The position numbers and the translations under genes were made by a program. Under the pieces are notes generated by a model. The model was not told where the DNA came from and ran no database searches. It saw only the letters and a list, made by a program, of their open reading frames with translations. Positions 37,469-46,531 of a DNA stretch of 64,000 bases are shown here, in pieces. This DNA is from Shewanella sp. MBTL60-112-B2 (GTDB taxonomy: Bacteria > Pseudomonadota > Gammaproteobacteria > Enterobacterales > Shewanellaceae): assembly GCF_019655055.1 (NCBI RefSeq), contig NZ_BPFA01000004.1, positions 124,001-188,000 on the forward strand. Direction: 5' to 3'. Every line of letters starts with the position of its first letter. The first letter of the stretch is position 1.

Positions 37469-38545
37469 TTAAGGCTGTTGCGGCACAAATTCCTGTGGGA
37501 AATGGCGAATGGTGGTTTCTCCCTGGGTAACTATGACATTTTGTTCGGCTGAATCAAGGAAGAATGGCGCACTACCATCTTCAGGGGTGCGAACGTTTGA
37601 GGCAATGGGATCATCGTTTTGAGCTAGACAGGTATAACCTAGGCTATAGGTGTCAGCGACGACAAAACCAAATTCGTATTCATAGCCAGTGATATTATCA
37701 CTGCCATCAAGGATAGGATTTACTCTCGCAGATGTGATTGGAGCAACCTGTGTTAAGACATTTGGACCCGTTCTAAAGTCTGCCATCTGCTCGAGTTCTG
37801 TTTCACTTGGATACAGATAAACAGCAGGGCTAAATTCTGAGCCTCCAGCAGCCACTTCACAGTTATCCATGGTTTCTTGGTTGATCTGTCCTTTAATGGC
37901 GCCGACTTCTGAGGCATTAACAAGCTGTACAGAGGTAGGTTTTAGTGTCCAGTAATCTTTGTTTCCGTGTGGCGCTTGTAGGCCTTTGGCGAGGTTAAAC
38001 TCGGCAACAAAGTTATTGTTACCGGCTGCAATGGTAAATGACTTGTTAAAGAATAGGCGGCCGGTATTTTCTTCTTCGGCGCCTACGCCACCGCAAGAGC
38101 CGTTACTGTTGGTGACTAAGCCCTCAATGTCACCGCCTACGAACTCTCCATTTTCATCTTCAGTTGCGCCACTTAATACATAAGAGCTTTCATCGCTAGA
38201 GATGGTGTTGTTTTCCATGTAAATACACATTTGGTATTCACCCACAGTAACCGACTGACCACTAACTAAAGTTTCAACATCTTGCCCTTGAAAGCTTAAT
38301 AGATCGACGTGTTGTAAGCCGTCATCACCAGTGGCTACATCGAATGAAAAGGCACCGTCGCTGTTTTTTAACACAACTTGCTTAAAAGCCACGTTGACTA
38401 TGTTGGCGTCAGCCGGATTGTCGGACACGCCTAAGCTAAAAGTTGCTTGCTCAGGCTGATTAGAATCACTGTCTGAACCGCAAGCTGACAGCATTAAGCC
38501 CGTGGCGATAGCAATAGTCAGTGGCGTTAATGTTAACTTTTTCAT
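37469..38545 (-). CDS. DUF4382 domain lipoprotein
   Basis: A 358-residue predicted lipoprotein: the signal peptide ends in a lipobox, LMLSACG, with Cys near residue 22 and Gly-Ser-Asp after it. The domain at about residues 35-210 (ATFSLGVSDNPADANIVNVAF...HVDLLSFQGQ) fits DUF4382; the second half is a separate beta-rich region. The mature protein is strongly acidic. Function unknown; an outer-membrane or surface location is likely. Family call is from the recognised sequence pattern. Confidence 0.78.
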   Translation of the reverse strand: MKKLTLTPLTIAIATGLMLSACGSDSDSNQPEQATFSLGVSDNPADANIVNVAFKQVVLKNSDGAFSFDVATGDDGLQHVDLLSFQGQDVETLVSGQSVTVGEYQMCIYMENNTISSDESSYVLSGATEDENGEFVGGDIEGLVTNSNGSCGGVGAEEENTGRLFFNKSFTIAAGNNNFVAEFNLAKGLQAPHGNKDYWTLKPTSVQLVNASEVGAIKGQINQETMDNCEVAAGGSEFSPAVYLYPSETELEQMADFRTGPNVLTQVAPITSARVNPILDGSDNITGYEYEFGFVVADTYSLGYTCLAQNDDPIASNVRTPEDGSAPFFLDSAEQNVIVTQGETTIRHFPQEFVPQQP

Positions 38546-38960
38546 GTTTGCTCCTAAGCATACTGTGCTGATAATTGAGTATAGTCGCCGCTTATAAAGA
38601 GTGTTGATTTTACGTCAAGCCAATTAGCTTCAAGCCTAATGCTGGTAAGGCTTTGATGACTATATCTCGATTAGTTTCGGGCTAAGTTACCACATAAGAA
38701 ATAGCGACATTTGTTTTTTTGCAGTAAAACATTTCTGTTGTGATAAAGGCATGACTAACATAAAGAATTCACAAGTAAAATTCATATTTACTCGGTTGTT
38801 ACTTTTTGATTCGCTTGGGTGTTAATGGTTGTTTGCGTTGTTATTTGGTGTGTAAGTTGTTTGAGTTTGTTTAAATGCCAAGTCTGAGCTCAGGTTTCTA
38901 TAAAAATGTGTCAGCCCTTTATGTATGCTTGCCGAAAGCTTATAAGTTTCGGAATCATAA
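38546..38960. other. Intergenic region between divergent DUF4382 and YfaZ-like genes
   Basis: About 415 bp of AT-rich sequence that must contain two divergent promoters. I see no clear operator, RNA or terminator. Confidence 0.5.
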
Positions 38961-39500
38961 ATGACAGTAAAAACCTTAATGGCAACGCTTGTATTGAGCA
39001 GTTTGTCTATCAATACCTATGCGACAGATTTTACGTTTGGTATCAATGACGACATGTTGTCGACAGAGTTACAGTTTGATCTTAATAAAGACGTTAACGC
39101 ATCCCTTGAGTATATCTATGCTGATAAGGGAGGGCAGATGCTATCAGGTGCCATGCATATTGCTCATGACGCCGGAATTCATCACTTTGAATTGGGTGCC
39201 AAATTTTCTCAAGTGTGGTCAAAAAAGAGTCAGAACGGCAACTTTGTTGGGCTCGGCGGTCGCTATGCCATGCATTTAGGCTCGAATGTTTCTATTCATG
39301 GTTCAGGGTATTATTCGCCATCGGTATTATCATTTGGTGATATTGACGGTTCTTGGCAATTAGATGGTCGAGTGCAGTATAGTCTTAATCCAGCTTTAGC
39401 TCTGTTTGTGGGATATCGAGACATTCGTTTACAGTATGACAATGCATCAAATACTAGCTTAGACTCGGGATTTTATTTAGGTGCTAAAGCGTCTTTCTAA
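38961..39500 (+). CDS. YfaZ-like outer-membrane beta-barrel protein
   Basis: A 179-residue predicted outer-membrane protein with a signal peptide (about 1-21, ending TYA). The mature part shows alternating strands (ELQFDLNKDVNASLEYIYADKG, HHFELGAKFSQVW, NFVGLGGRYAMHL) and ends in AKASF with a terminal Phe for BAM recognition. The pattern and size fit the YfaZ family, whose function is unknown. GGAA lies about 8 bp before the ATG. Confidence 0.75.
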   Translation: MTVKTLMATLVLSSLSINTYATDFTFGINDDMLSTELQFDLNKDVNASLEYIYADKGGQMLSGAMHIAHDAGIHHFELGAKFSQVWSKKSQNGNFVGLGGRYAMHLGSNVSIHGSGYYSPSVLSFGDIDGSWQLDGRVQYSLNPALALFVGYRDIRLQYDNASNTSLDSGFYLGAKASF

Positions 39501-39532
39501 TTAACACTTCCCACTTGATTTACAGATAGATT

Positions 39533-39571
39533 AAGTGGCTAAGGTTGGCATTTTACCAGCCTTAGTCACTT
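39533..39571. other. Stem-loop downstream of the YfaZ-like gene
   Basis: AAGTGGCTAAGGTTGG pairs with CCAGCCTTAGTCACTT (16 bp, two G-U) around a 7-nt loop. It starts 33 bp after the stop but lacks a T-run, so it is more likely an mRNA 3'-stabilising hairpin than a classical terminator. Confidence 0.55.
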
Positions 39572-39822
39572 CCGCTGGTAATGTGTTGCTTTCTTTTACT
39601 CAGTTTGAGCTTTCAGCCTCACTTCTGTTTTGCACAAATGACCCCTTTGAAATACCTTCAACACCGCCTATTTAATCGTTTAGCTTAGGCGCGATTATCG
39701 CATTCAGTTCATGATTGAATTGCTGCCTATTTGTTGTTTATGTAAACTACTGTCACAAAACTTTAGTAAAATGTGAGGCGAGTGCCGAGCAACATAAATT
39801 AAACAGGTAGGTAACGCGGTTA

Positions 39823-41493
39823 ATGCTAATAAAAATAATGCGACTACTGTTACTGCTGTCGGTGTTTATATATAGCGATGTAAGCTATGCGCGCCAAGCA
39901 GCGGTTATCGAGCAAACGTTCATTTTTAATGCTGAGGCTGAAGACGAGGCTCCTAAAGACTTTTTACAGACTATCTCTTGGATGGACTCTAAAGAGAAAT
40001 TGAACAGAGTATCGCTTTCTGGCGGTGACTACTGGATGGTGTCAGCGGTGAAGGTAAATAATTACAACACTCGCTGGACGGTTAATGTCAAAAACTCGAT
40101 TATTGAGTCCGTCGATTATTGGTTAATCGGCGAAGACAGTTCTACGCAGTATTTTCATAGTGGTTATTACGCCCCTTATGAGTTCTTGTTTGACTATGCT
40201 AGAAGCGTAGAAATGAGTATAGGTGTGAATTACTGGCTGGTCACTCGAGTCAACAGTCGTTACTTTTCATCTCAGCCTAAACTTCAAGTTGAAGTGTACA
40301 AAGAGCACCAGCGACAGTCAGATATTTATGCCTTGTTCATCATCCTTTGTATAGGTGGATTAATCTTTATTGCGCTATATAACGGGATCATTTTTGTTTC
40401 TATCCGTGATAGAGCATTTCTTTATTATGCTTGTTATGTTCTGTGTTATTTGATTGGCTGGGCGCTAACTTTCCACTTACCTGCTCATCTGTTTGATTTT
40501 CATGATTTGGAGATACACCATCTGTTTTTTATTGGGTTACCAATATTTAATATTCTATTCTATATCCACTTTTTGCAACTGCAAGATTTGTCACCAAAGC
40601 TTTATCGCCTCAGTTTAGGGCTAATGTGGTTATGCATTATTGCCTTGCCGACGAGTATGTACTTGGTTTCCTATACGGCAATAATTGCATCTGTGTTGAT
40701 CATGCTTTGGATAGCACTGGCGATGTTTTGTGGCAATGTCTGCCTGTTGAAGGGATTTCATCCTGCACGCTATTTCCTGTTAGCCTTCTCTTGTTTATTG
40801 TTACCTGCAGTGTTGATCTTGCCGGGGAATATGGGGCTGACGCCTGACTTTTTTGATAATGCCGAGCTGGCGACTTTGGTTGGAGGTGCAGCCGATGCTT
40901 TATTATTGTCATTTGCGCTAGCCTATAAAATTCGCTTGCTGTCAGAAGAGAAAGAGCGCCATATAGAAATACTTGAAGTCGCAAGGAAAAATGCTCGCAC
41001 AGATAAGTTAACAGGGCTGCCGAATCGTTTCGCATTTGATGAGTCCATGCTTAAGGGCTTGCCCTTCGGTGCTCATGCCTCTAAACAGTTATGTTTGACC
41101 TTAGTTTCGTTAGAGGGATTACCCTTACTGACCCGAAAACTGGGCCATAACGAGGTAGATAAGGTAATTTGCGGTGTGGCAGATTCTCTTAGACAGGTTT
41201 ATGAGCATATAGATGCAGAATGTGAGTTAAATAATACCTATCGAATAGCAGACAATAGTTTTGTTATTGTATGTGATGCAGAACTTTCTCATAAGATACA
41301 GCTGCAGGTTTCACGGATCCAATCAAGTTATTTGATTGATCACTACAGCGATGTGAGCATTCATCTTGGGGTCAGCTTTAACATGGATGTCAATGATAGT
41401 GGTCAATGGTTGCGGCAATCTGAGCATGACTTATACAAAAATCAGAGTGTTAAGCGTCGAGAAAGGTATGTGCATAGTTTAGGTCAGTTATAA
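39823..41493 (+). CDS. 7TM-DISM membrane protein with degenerate GGDEF domain
   Basis: A 556-residue signalling protein. A signal peptide (about 1-23) precedes a periplasmic 7TMR-DISM extracellular domain (about 30-160), then seven membrane helices (about 165-375), a short coiled coil and a C-terminal GGDEF-like domain beginning TDKLTGLPNRFAFDE. The active loop reads YRIADNSFVIVC instead of RxGGDEF, so no cyclase activity is expected; it may act as a nucleotide sensor or dimer partner. TTG-independent ATG at 39823 fits the signal peptide. Confidence 0.85.
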   Translation: MLIKIMRLLLLLSVFIYSDVSYARQAAVIEQTFIFNAEAEDEAPKDFLQTISWMDSKEKLNRVSLSGGDYWMVSAVKVNNYNTRWTVNVKNSIIESVDYWLIGEDSSTQYFHSGYYAPYEFLFDYARSVEMSIGVNYWLVTRVNSRYFSSQPKLQVEVYKEHQRQSDIYALFIILCIGGLIFIALYNGIIFVSIRDRAFLYYACYVLCYLIGWALTFHLPAHLFDFHDLEIHHLFFIGLPIFNILFYIHFLQLQDLSPKLYRLSLGLMWLCIIALPTSMYLVSYTAIIASVLIMLWIALAMFCGNVCLLKGFHPARYFLLAFSCLLLPAVLILPGNMGLTPDFFDNAELATLVGGAADALLLSFALAYKIRLLSEEKERHIEILEVARKNARTDKLTGLPNRFAFDESMLKGLPFGAHASKQLCLTLVSLEGLPLLTRKLGHNEVDKVICGVADSLRQVYEHIDAECELNNTYRIADNSFVIVCDAELSHKIQLQVSRIQSSYLIDHYSDVSIHLGVSFNMDVNDSGQWLRQSEHDLYKNQSVKRRERYVHSLGQL

Positions 41494-41515
41494 TTTTATT
41501 ATCGAACGAGTTGCA

Positions 41516-41549
41516 TAAAAAACGCCATACAGAGTATGGCGTTTTTTAT
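41516..41549. terminator. Bidirectional terminator between the 7TM-DISM gene and the RNA methyltransferase gene
   Basis: AAAAAACGCCATAC / GTATGGCGTTTTTT stem, 14 bp, between convergent genes. Confidence 0.88.
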
Positions 41550-41573
41550 TTTAAAGTTAATGCTTAATACCTG

Positions 41574-42923
41574 TTAGCGCTTGCTCATTTTAGCAACGAA
41601 CATGCCATCGGTATCGGCCTCATGGGGCCATATGGTGAGCATCTGAGCGGGCTGTCCAGTAAATGGATGAGTCAGGGACTGCAGCTCAAACTCGGGGTTG
41701 GCCGCTAAAAACGCATTGACCACCTGTTCGTTTTCAATAGGCGAAAGTGAGCAAGTGGCATAGACCAGCTGACCTTGTGGTTTAACCGCTTTGGCACTGC
41801 GGGTTAAAATATCTAACTGCAAGGCATGCTTATCGGTAACGACGCTTGCCTCATCGAGCCAGCGCATATCTGGGTTACGCCGCCAAGTACCGGTGCAACT
41901 ACAAGGCGCATCGACTAACACGCCATCGAACGCATTGGCTTTAACGGGTAAGTCATCGCTTTTCCATGGCGCGGTACTGATGCCATTAAAGCCAGCACGC
42001 TTAGCACGCTTTATTAATTCCTCTAACGGCTTACGGCGAATATCTGATGAGATAATCGTACCTGAAGCCGAAGAGTCCTGCCTTAGCATTAATGAACGTA
42101 ACTGTAGTGACTTGCCACCCGCGCCGCTGCAAGTATCCCACCATTGCTCGTCCGCTTTAGGTGCACAAATTTGACCTATGACCTGTGAGCCTAAATCTTG
42201 GATCTCAAGTTCGCCGCGCTGGTAGGCATCAATTGCATTTAGGTTAACGCTTTTATGACCAAGGTTTACCGCGTCATCAAAAAACTCACTGGCAACAGCT
42301 GTGATGTCGTTGTTTGCAAGTGACGCAATGAGTTGCGCTTGAGTGAGTGTTTGCGCGCGGCCCCAGATTGGCGGGCGTGAGCACATCGCTTCGATAACCG
42401 CCTTTTTGTCTGCATCATCGACTTGGGAAACATGCCAAAACCACTCAGGTAATAACTCTGTATCAACAAAGCTAATATCGGCAAGCTGTTGGTTTAAGTA
42501 GTCACATCTGTCGCTAACACTGGACAATGCTTGGGTGGCTGGGCTTAGATTAAACTTAGCAGACTGGTTGGCAAACTCACGCCAAGCTTCACTAAATTGA
42601 GTCCATTTATGGGCTTCTAATTCAGCAACAAGGCTTAAGCAAGCAAACCAGCTAGAATCTTGTTGTTCACTGCTATGGAGCTTTTTAAGCCAGCCCCACC
42701 AACGAAATAGAGCAAACAAACTTTCTCTTATGACGCGTCTGTCTTTAGAGCCATGTTTCTTATGAGTTCTAAAGTACTCACCGACAATACGATCAGCAGG
42801 TAGCTTTTCGTTCATCACATTCAAAAACAGTTGATGAATCGTATTGCTATAGCTTAACGCGCGCTTTTGCGCTGGAGTCTGTGCTTGAAAAGCGTCTTGT
42901 GGAGATGTTGAAGGTTCTACCAT
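41574..42923 (-). CDS. RsmB/NOP family RNA cytosine-5 methyltransferase
   Basis: A 449-residue SAM-dependent RNA m5C methyltransferase; target RNA not certain. The N-terminal half resembles the RsmB RNA-binding region. The catalytic half has the SAM motif DTCSGAGGKSLQL near residue 255, motif IV DAPCSCTGTWRRNPD with the conserved Cys, and motif VI TCSLSPIENE with the nucleophilic Cys. I chose the ATG at 42923; a TTG at 42947 would add eight residues. It is not the classical rsmB next to fmt. Confidence 0.85.
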   Translation of the reverse strand: MVEPSTSPQDAFQAQTPAQKRALSYSNTIHQLFLNVMNEKLPADRIVGEYFRTHKKHGSKDRRVIRESLFALFRWWGWLKKLHSSEQQDSSWFACLSLVAELEAHKWTQFSEAWREFANQSAKFNLSPATQALSSVSDRCDYLNQQLADISFVDTELLPEWFWHVSQVDDADKKAVIEAMCSRPPIWGRAQTLTQAQLIASLANNDITAVASEFFDDAVNLGHKSVNLNAIDAYQRGELEIQDLGSQVIGQICAPKADEQWWDTCSGAGGKSLQLRSLMLRQDSSASGTIISSDIRRKPLEELIKRAKRAGFNGISTAPWKSDDLPVKANAFDGVLVDAPCSCTGTWRRNPDMRWLDEASVVTDKHALQLDILTRSAKAVKPQGQLVYATCSLSPIENEQVVNAFLAANPEFELQSLTHPFTGQPAQMLTIWPHEADTDGMFVAKMSKR

Positions 42924-43050
42924 TAAATTGTGCCTGAACTCGCCCAAAATAGGCTGGAAATTAAAACTGGCGCAATTGTAGCAGAGATTGCACTTGCGTG
43001 TAGAGGCGCTTGATACAAACGCCTCACTGCGTTGTTAGATAAATGGAGTG

Positions 43051-43728
43051 TTAATAATCAAGATCTAACGCAAAGCACAGGTAACGCATCAGTTGCTGGC
43101 AAGCAGCAAACTCATGGGCGCAAGTTTCGGCAAAATCAGCTTGGCAAATTTGCTCAATAGTCAGCGGTTTTATAGCGATAAAGTCTTTGCGCTTAAGCTC
43201 TTCTAGCATGGGGTTCGCTTTGTCATAACCTTTAGGTGGGCGAATGAGCTTGCTGCCTTGCATCTCAAACCCTTGGGTAGTTAATTCGCGTAGCGCTTTT
43301 TTATAGCCATTGGGGTTTTCATCTATGCAACTTCGAATGGCGTTGAGGGCTTTAGATTCTGGGTGCCAAATTCCCGCACCAATAAAGCAGCCGTCATTGG
43401 CAATGTGCAGGTAGAGCCCTGGAGCGTGGACATCTTTGCCTTGAAAATGGCGGAACTGAATCCCGACATTGGTCTTATAGGGCGTTTTATCCTTACTAAA
43501 GCGGCTGTCACGTTGAGGGCGCATCATGCTGCCACCAACTTTTTTAGGTACGGCAGTTAATCGAGGTGACAGCCCAAGAATATGTGGCTGCATGGCTTCA
43601 ATAAATTTTAATGCAGGGGTGCGGACTTTATCTTCGTATTGTTGTTGATTGGCTTTAAACCACTCTCTGTCGTTATTAACCGAAAGTAGGTTTAAGAAAT
43701 TAAAACATTCAGGAGAAAATTCGCTCAT
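43051..43728 (-). CDS. DUF2461 family protein
   Basis: A 225-residue cytosolic protein of the DUF2461 / TIGR02453 family. The N-terminus (FNFLNLLSVNNDREWFKANQ), the central MMRPQRDSRFSKDKTPYKTN and the GLYLHIANDGCFIGAGIWHP segment are the family signatures. No enzymatic function is established. It stands alone on the minus strand, divergent from the UPF0178 gene. Confidence 0.88.
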   Translation of the reverse strand: MSEFSPECFNFLNLLSVNNDREWFKANQQQYEDKVRTPALKFIEAMQPHILGLSPRLTAVPKKVGGSMMRPQRDSRFSKDKTPYKTNVGIQFRHFQGKDVHAPGLYLHIANDGCFIGAGIWHPESKALNAIRSCIDENPNGYKKALRELTTQGFEMQGSKLIRPPKGYDKANPMLEELKRKDFIAIKPLTIEQICQADFAETCAHEFAACQQLMRYLCFALDLDY

Positions 43729-43898
43729 AGGAATAACGACCTAGCTGTAATTTATTAAAGAAGCATGTAGCGAAATCATATCTTAGGCAGGTGTATTTTA
43801 TCTAGTTTTTATTGGCAGCTATGGCTAAGGATAATACGCAATAGCTGTTATAATTCTTTGTTGATTCTATCTGGCTGTGGCCTATGTGAGGAGTGGTA

Positions 43899-44354
43899 AT
43901 GAAAGTTTGGGTTGATGCAGATGCGTGTCCTGGGGTGATTAAAGAGATTTTATTTAGAGTCGCAGATAGAGCCAAAATTGAAGTGACGCTGGTGGCCAAT
44001 CACTGGATGCGTATCCCGCCATCGCCTTATATTAACTTGAAAACGGTCTCTTCAGGTTTTGATGTGGCTGATGATGAAATCGTTAAACTACTTAGTGCTG
44101 GGGATCTTGTGATTACGGCTGATATTCCACTCGCATCAGAAGTGATAGACAAAGGAGGCGTCGCCTTAAATCCGCGCGGCGAGCTTTACACTGAGCAAAA
44201 TATTAAGTCGATTCTAAATATGCGCGATTTTATGGACACCATGCGCGCCAGCGGTGTACAAACAGGCGGTCCCGCGGCTATCGGCGCCAGTGAGAAGCAA
44301 GCCTTTGGCAATCAGTTAGACAGGTATATTACTAAGCACCATAAGCCGAGTTAA
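43899..44354 (+). CDS. UPF0178 (YaiI/YqxD) family protein
   Basis: A 151-residue protein with the conserved start [18 protein letters not shown], then [14 protein letters not shown] and [13 protein letters not shown]. The aspartates suggest a PIN-like nuclease fold, but the function is not demonstrated. GAGGAG 5 bp before the ATG at 43899 decides this start over the GTG at 43893. Confidence 0.92.
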   Translation: MKVWVDADACPGVIKEILFRVADRAKIEVTLVANHWMRIPPSPYINLKTVSSGFDVADDEIVKLLSAGDLVITADIPLASEVIDKGGVALNPRGELYTEQNIKSILNMRDFMDTMRASGVQTGGPAAIGASEKQAFGNQLDRYITKHHKPS

Positions 44355-44430
44355 GACCACATTGACTACCGAATATGATTAACTAAAGCTGTTATTTTCT
44401 AATGCAGCAATTAGCTAAATACTACTAAAT

Positions 44431-44464
44431 AGCAAAAAGGAGAGTCTCAGCTCTCCTTTTTGCT
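44431..44464. terminator. Bidirectional terminator after the UPF0178 gene
   Basis: AGCAAAAAGGAGAG / CTCTCCTTTTTGCT, a perfect 14-bp stem. The stop codon of the frameshifted minus-strand gene lies in its loop. Confidence 0.85.
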
Positions 44465-44706
44465 AGGCGTTAAGTCAGTTGCAACGAATTCTTTATTATC
44501 AAGCTTACCAGCCCATTCGATGTTAGTTTTGATAGGCTCAATAACTGCGGCATCATCTTCATAAGCAAGTTGACCAAGGATACTGAAGACTATGCTTGTT
44601 GGTAACGTTTGGTTAAGACTGAGCGGTGTAATATAGGAGTTAAAGTCTTCGTTATCATTTTTTGCTTATATTGCTGTTTACTGGTGTGCTTGAAAGCTGG
44701 AAACAT
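44447..44706 (-). pseudogene. Frameshifted small gene of unknown function
   Basis: The minus strand encodes MFPAFKHTSKQQYKQK from an ATG at 44706 and then, in the next frame, a clean 70-codon stretch from NDNEDFNSY to SKKES and stop at 44447. The switch falls at a run of six A; one more A would join both parts into an 86-residue protein. The second part has normal codon use and composition (SIVFSILGQLAYEDDAAVIE). I do not recognise the family. Either a broken gene, a programmed slip or a sequencing error in the run. Confidence 0.5.
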
Positions 44707-44750
44707 ATAGAATCTCGCTCCTTTTACTATTTTGTCACTATCTTATTTTG

Positions 44751-45593
44751 ATGAAAACCTTACATATGACTCGGCAACTCCAGCGCTGTAAAAATAAGCG
44801 CTTTGAGTTGTATGCCATTACTCGAATTATCCATAAAGTTGATGATCTTGATATTAAGTTTGTCACCCAGCAATACGTTGCACGGCCTAACGGCTTTGCG
44901 CTGACGGATCTTTACTTACCGCAGCTTAAGCTACACATCGAAATTGATGAGGGGTTTCATCAAACACAAATCGATGCCGATAAAATTCGAGAGCTTGATA
45001 TTATTACCTCGACCGATCATGAGGTTAAACGTATTGATGCCTCGGTGCCAATTGAGCAGATTAACCAACAAGTTGACCAAATTGTTGCTGGGATCCGGCA
45101 AACAGTTGAGGAGCAAAAAACAGCTGGTCATTTTCAGCCTTGGGATCCTGAAACTGAGCATAGCGTGAACTATCTTCAGAGCCGAGGTGTTATTCGTGTC
45201 AGTGGCAATGTCGCTCTGCGTACTTCATCTGAAGTCTGTAACCTACTCGGGCATAACTATAAAGGGTGGCAGCGATCTTCAGCTAGCGTACCTCACCATC
45301 CCAATATAAGGCTGTGGTTCCCAAAACTGTACCCCAACGAGCAGTGGTTCAATCATATCAGCTATGATGGCTGTGAGATCCATGAATACTGTATCGAGTC
45401 GGAAGTTAAGAAGCGTCAGTTTATCGATAAAAATCTCGCTGAAAATATTCAGCAGATGGTTTTTGCTCGAGTTAAAGATGAGCTAGGGCAGACCATGTAC
45501 CGCTTCAAAGGGCTCTTTATTCTCGATAGAGATAAAACCAGTTACGAGTCAGGTGTCTATTGGAAGCGTGTTGCAACCGAGTTTGAACTATAA
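44751..45593 (+). CDS. PvuRts1I/AbaSI-like modification-dependent endonuclease
   Basis: A 280-residue protein resembling the PvuRts1I/AbaSI enzymes, which cut DNA near 5-hydroxymethyl- or glucosyl-hydroxymethylcytosine and act as type IV restriction against T-even-like phages. The N-terminal Vsr-like nuclease (about 1-120) shows LTDLYLPQLKLHIEIDEGFH, with acidic metal-site residues followed by a His. The C-terminal part (about 150-280) should be the SRA-like base-flipping domain. No clear ribosome-binding site is visible; ATG at 44751 or 44766 may be the start. No methyltransferase is nearby, as expected for type IV. The assignment rests on remembered motifs. Confidence 0.65.
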   Translation: MKTLHMTRQLQRCKNKRFELYAITRIIHKVDDLDIKFVTQQYVARPNGFALTDLYLPQLKLHIEIDEGFHQTQIDADKIRELDIITSTDHEVKRIDASVPIEQINQQVDQIVAGIRQTVEEQKTAGHFQPWDPETEHSVNYLQSRGVIRVSGNVALRTSSEVCNLLGHNYKGWQRSSASVPHHPNIRLWFPKLYPNEQWFNHISYDGCEIHEYCIESEVKKRQFIDKNLAENIQQMVFARVKDELGQTMYRFKGLFILDRDKTSYESGVYWKRVATEFEL

Positions 45594-45717
45594 TTTGTGA
45601 GGCTGTAAACCAACGCTGAGAAAGGAGAGTTCAACTATAATATTAATAGTGAACTGTCTTATTTCAGCAGATGCACAAAGTATTTCGTTAGGTTAATTAA
45701 CACAGTAGGTGGGGATT

Positions 45718-45924
45718 ATGGCGGAGCTTAAGATACAGGTTGTCGGAGACGGATTAGGATTAACCCTGCCAAGGGAAGTCATTGATCAGTTACATATACA
45801 AGCAGGTGACAGTATTTGTTTAGAAAAACTGCCCCATGGCAGCTATCGCTTAGCCAACGTCGATGACAAACTTTCGGAGCAGATGGTGCTAATTGAAGGC
45901 TATATGCATGAAGAGGATGCTTAG
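45718..45924 (+). CDS. AbrB/MazE-type small DNA-binding protein
   Basis: A 68-residue protein with the swapped-hairpin AbrB pattern: IQVVGDGLGLTLPREVIDQL followed by AGDSICLEKL. Such proteins are usually antitoxins binding their own promoter. AGGTGG lies 7 bp before the ATG. No toxin (PIN, Doc or MazF) reading frame follows; the next 75 bp are empty and then a minus-strand pseudogene begins. It may be a solitary remnant or a stand-alone regulator. Confidence 0.75.
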   Translation: MAELKIQVVGDGLGLTLPREVIDQLHIQAGDSICLEKLPHGSYRLANVDDKLSEQMVLIEGYMHEEDA

Positions 45925-46002
45925 CTAGATAGCTGCTAGTGAGCGTTCTCTTTCATTGTTTATGCGGTTTATATCGTCGTGCTCTACTCACTAGCGTTAA
46001 GT

Positions 46003-46531
46003 TCAGCCTATTACTGTCATCTCATTGAGGGTAAATTCTTTTACCATTCCCTCTGTTGCCGCTACATAGTCTCTTAAGTGTTGCGAGTTCAGATGAGCTT
46101 GCAAACACTGTTTTGAAACCCAGTTTTCATAAAAGGTAAAATGCGCAGGATTTTCGTTATCTTGGTGCAGGTCATATTGTAACACCAATCAGTATAAAGA
46201 TTTGGTCGCCATTCTGGAGCGTTTTTGGCTGTCTACTTCAGCGTTGAAAAGCTTTACAAGGGAATAGCCATTCTTACAGCTATTCGCCTTGAATTAGTTT
46301 GCCAAAAAATGCTCTGAGTAGATCAACTTCTTATACTGATTGGTATAAACAACCTTCTTCGTCTCGAGTTTTTGCAATCAGCTTTATCAGTTCGGCTTTT
46401 ACTTGTTTAGTCTTATCGGCATGGGCTGTAATATTTGCCACTATTGTTAAAGGAGTGGCTAATCGAGAGTTCAATGTGGTTGTCGATTGAGTCATGTTGG
46501 TTTCACGTTCAAAATCTAATGAGTGTGACAT
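46003..46531 (-). pseudogene. Antibiotic biosynthesis monooxygenase (ABM/YgiN-like) gene interrupted by a MITE
   Basis: The N-terminal part (46531 down to 46349, to DEEGC) and the C-terminal part (46182 down to 46003, from QYDLHQDNENPAHF to MTVIG) belong to one small ABM-domain protein of the YgiN quinol-monooxygenase type. Removing the 163-bp MITE and one TAA copy restores the frame exactly through EEGC-L-QYDLHQ, a typical ABM junction. The gene is therefore broken by the insertion. The intact product would have about 120 residues. Confidence 0.85.
46183..46345 (+). mobile_element. MITE copy B (163 bp, internally deleted)
   Basis: A short element with terminal inverted repeats (ACCAATCAGTATAA and TTATACTGATTGGT) flanked by TAA on both sides (46180-46182 and 46346-46348). 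Its right 140 bp match copy A at 6010-6149 closely; the rest of copy A is missing. It lies inside the monooxygenase gene. Confidence 0.9.
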
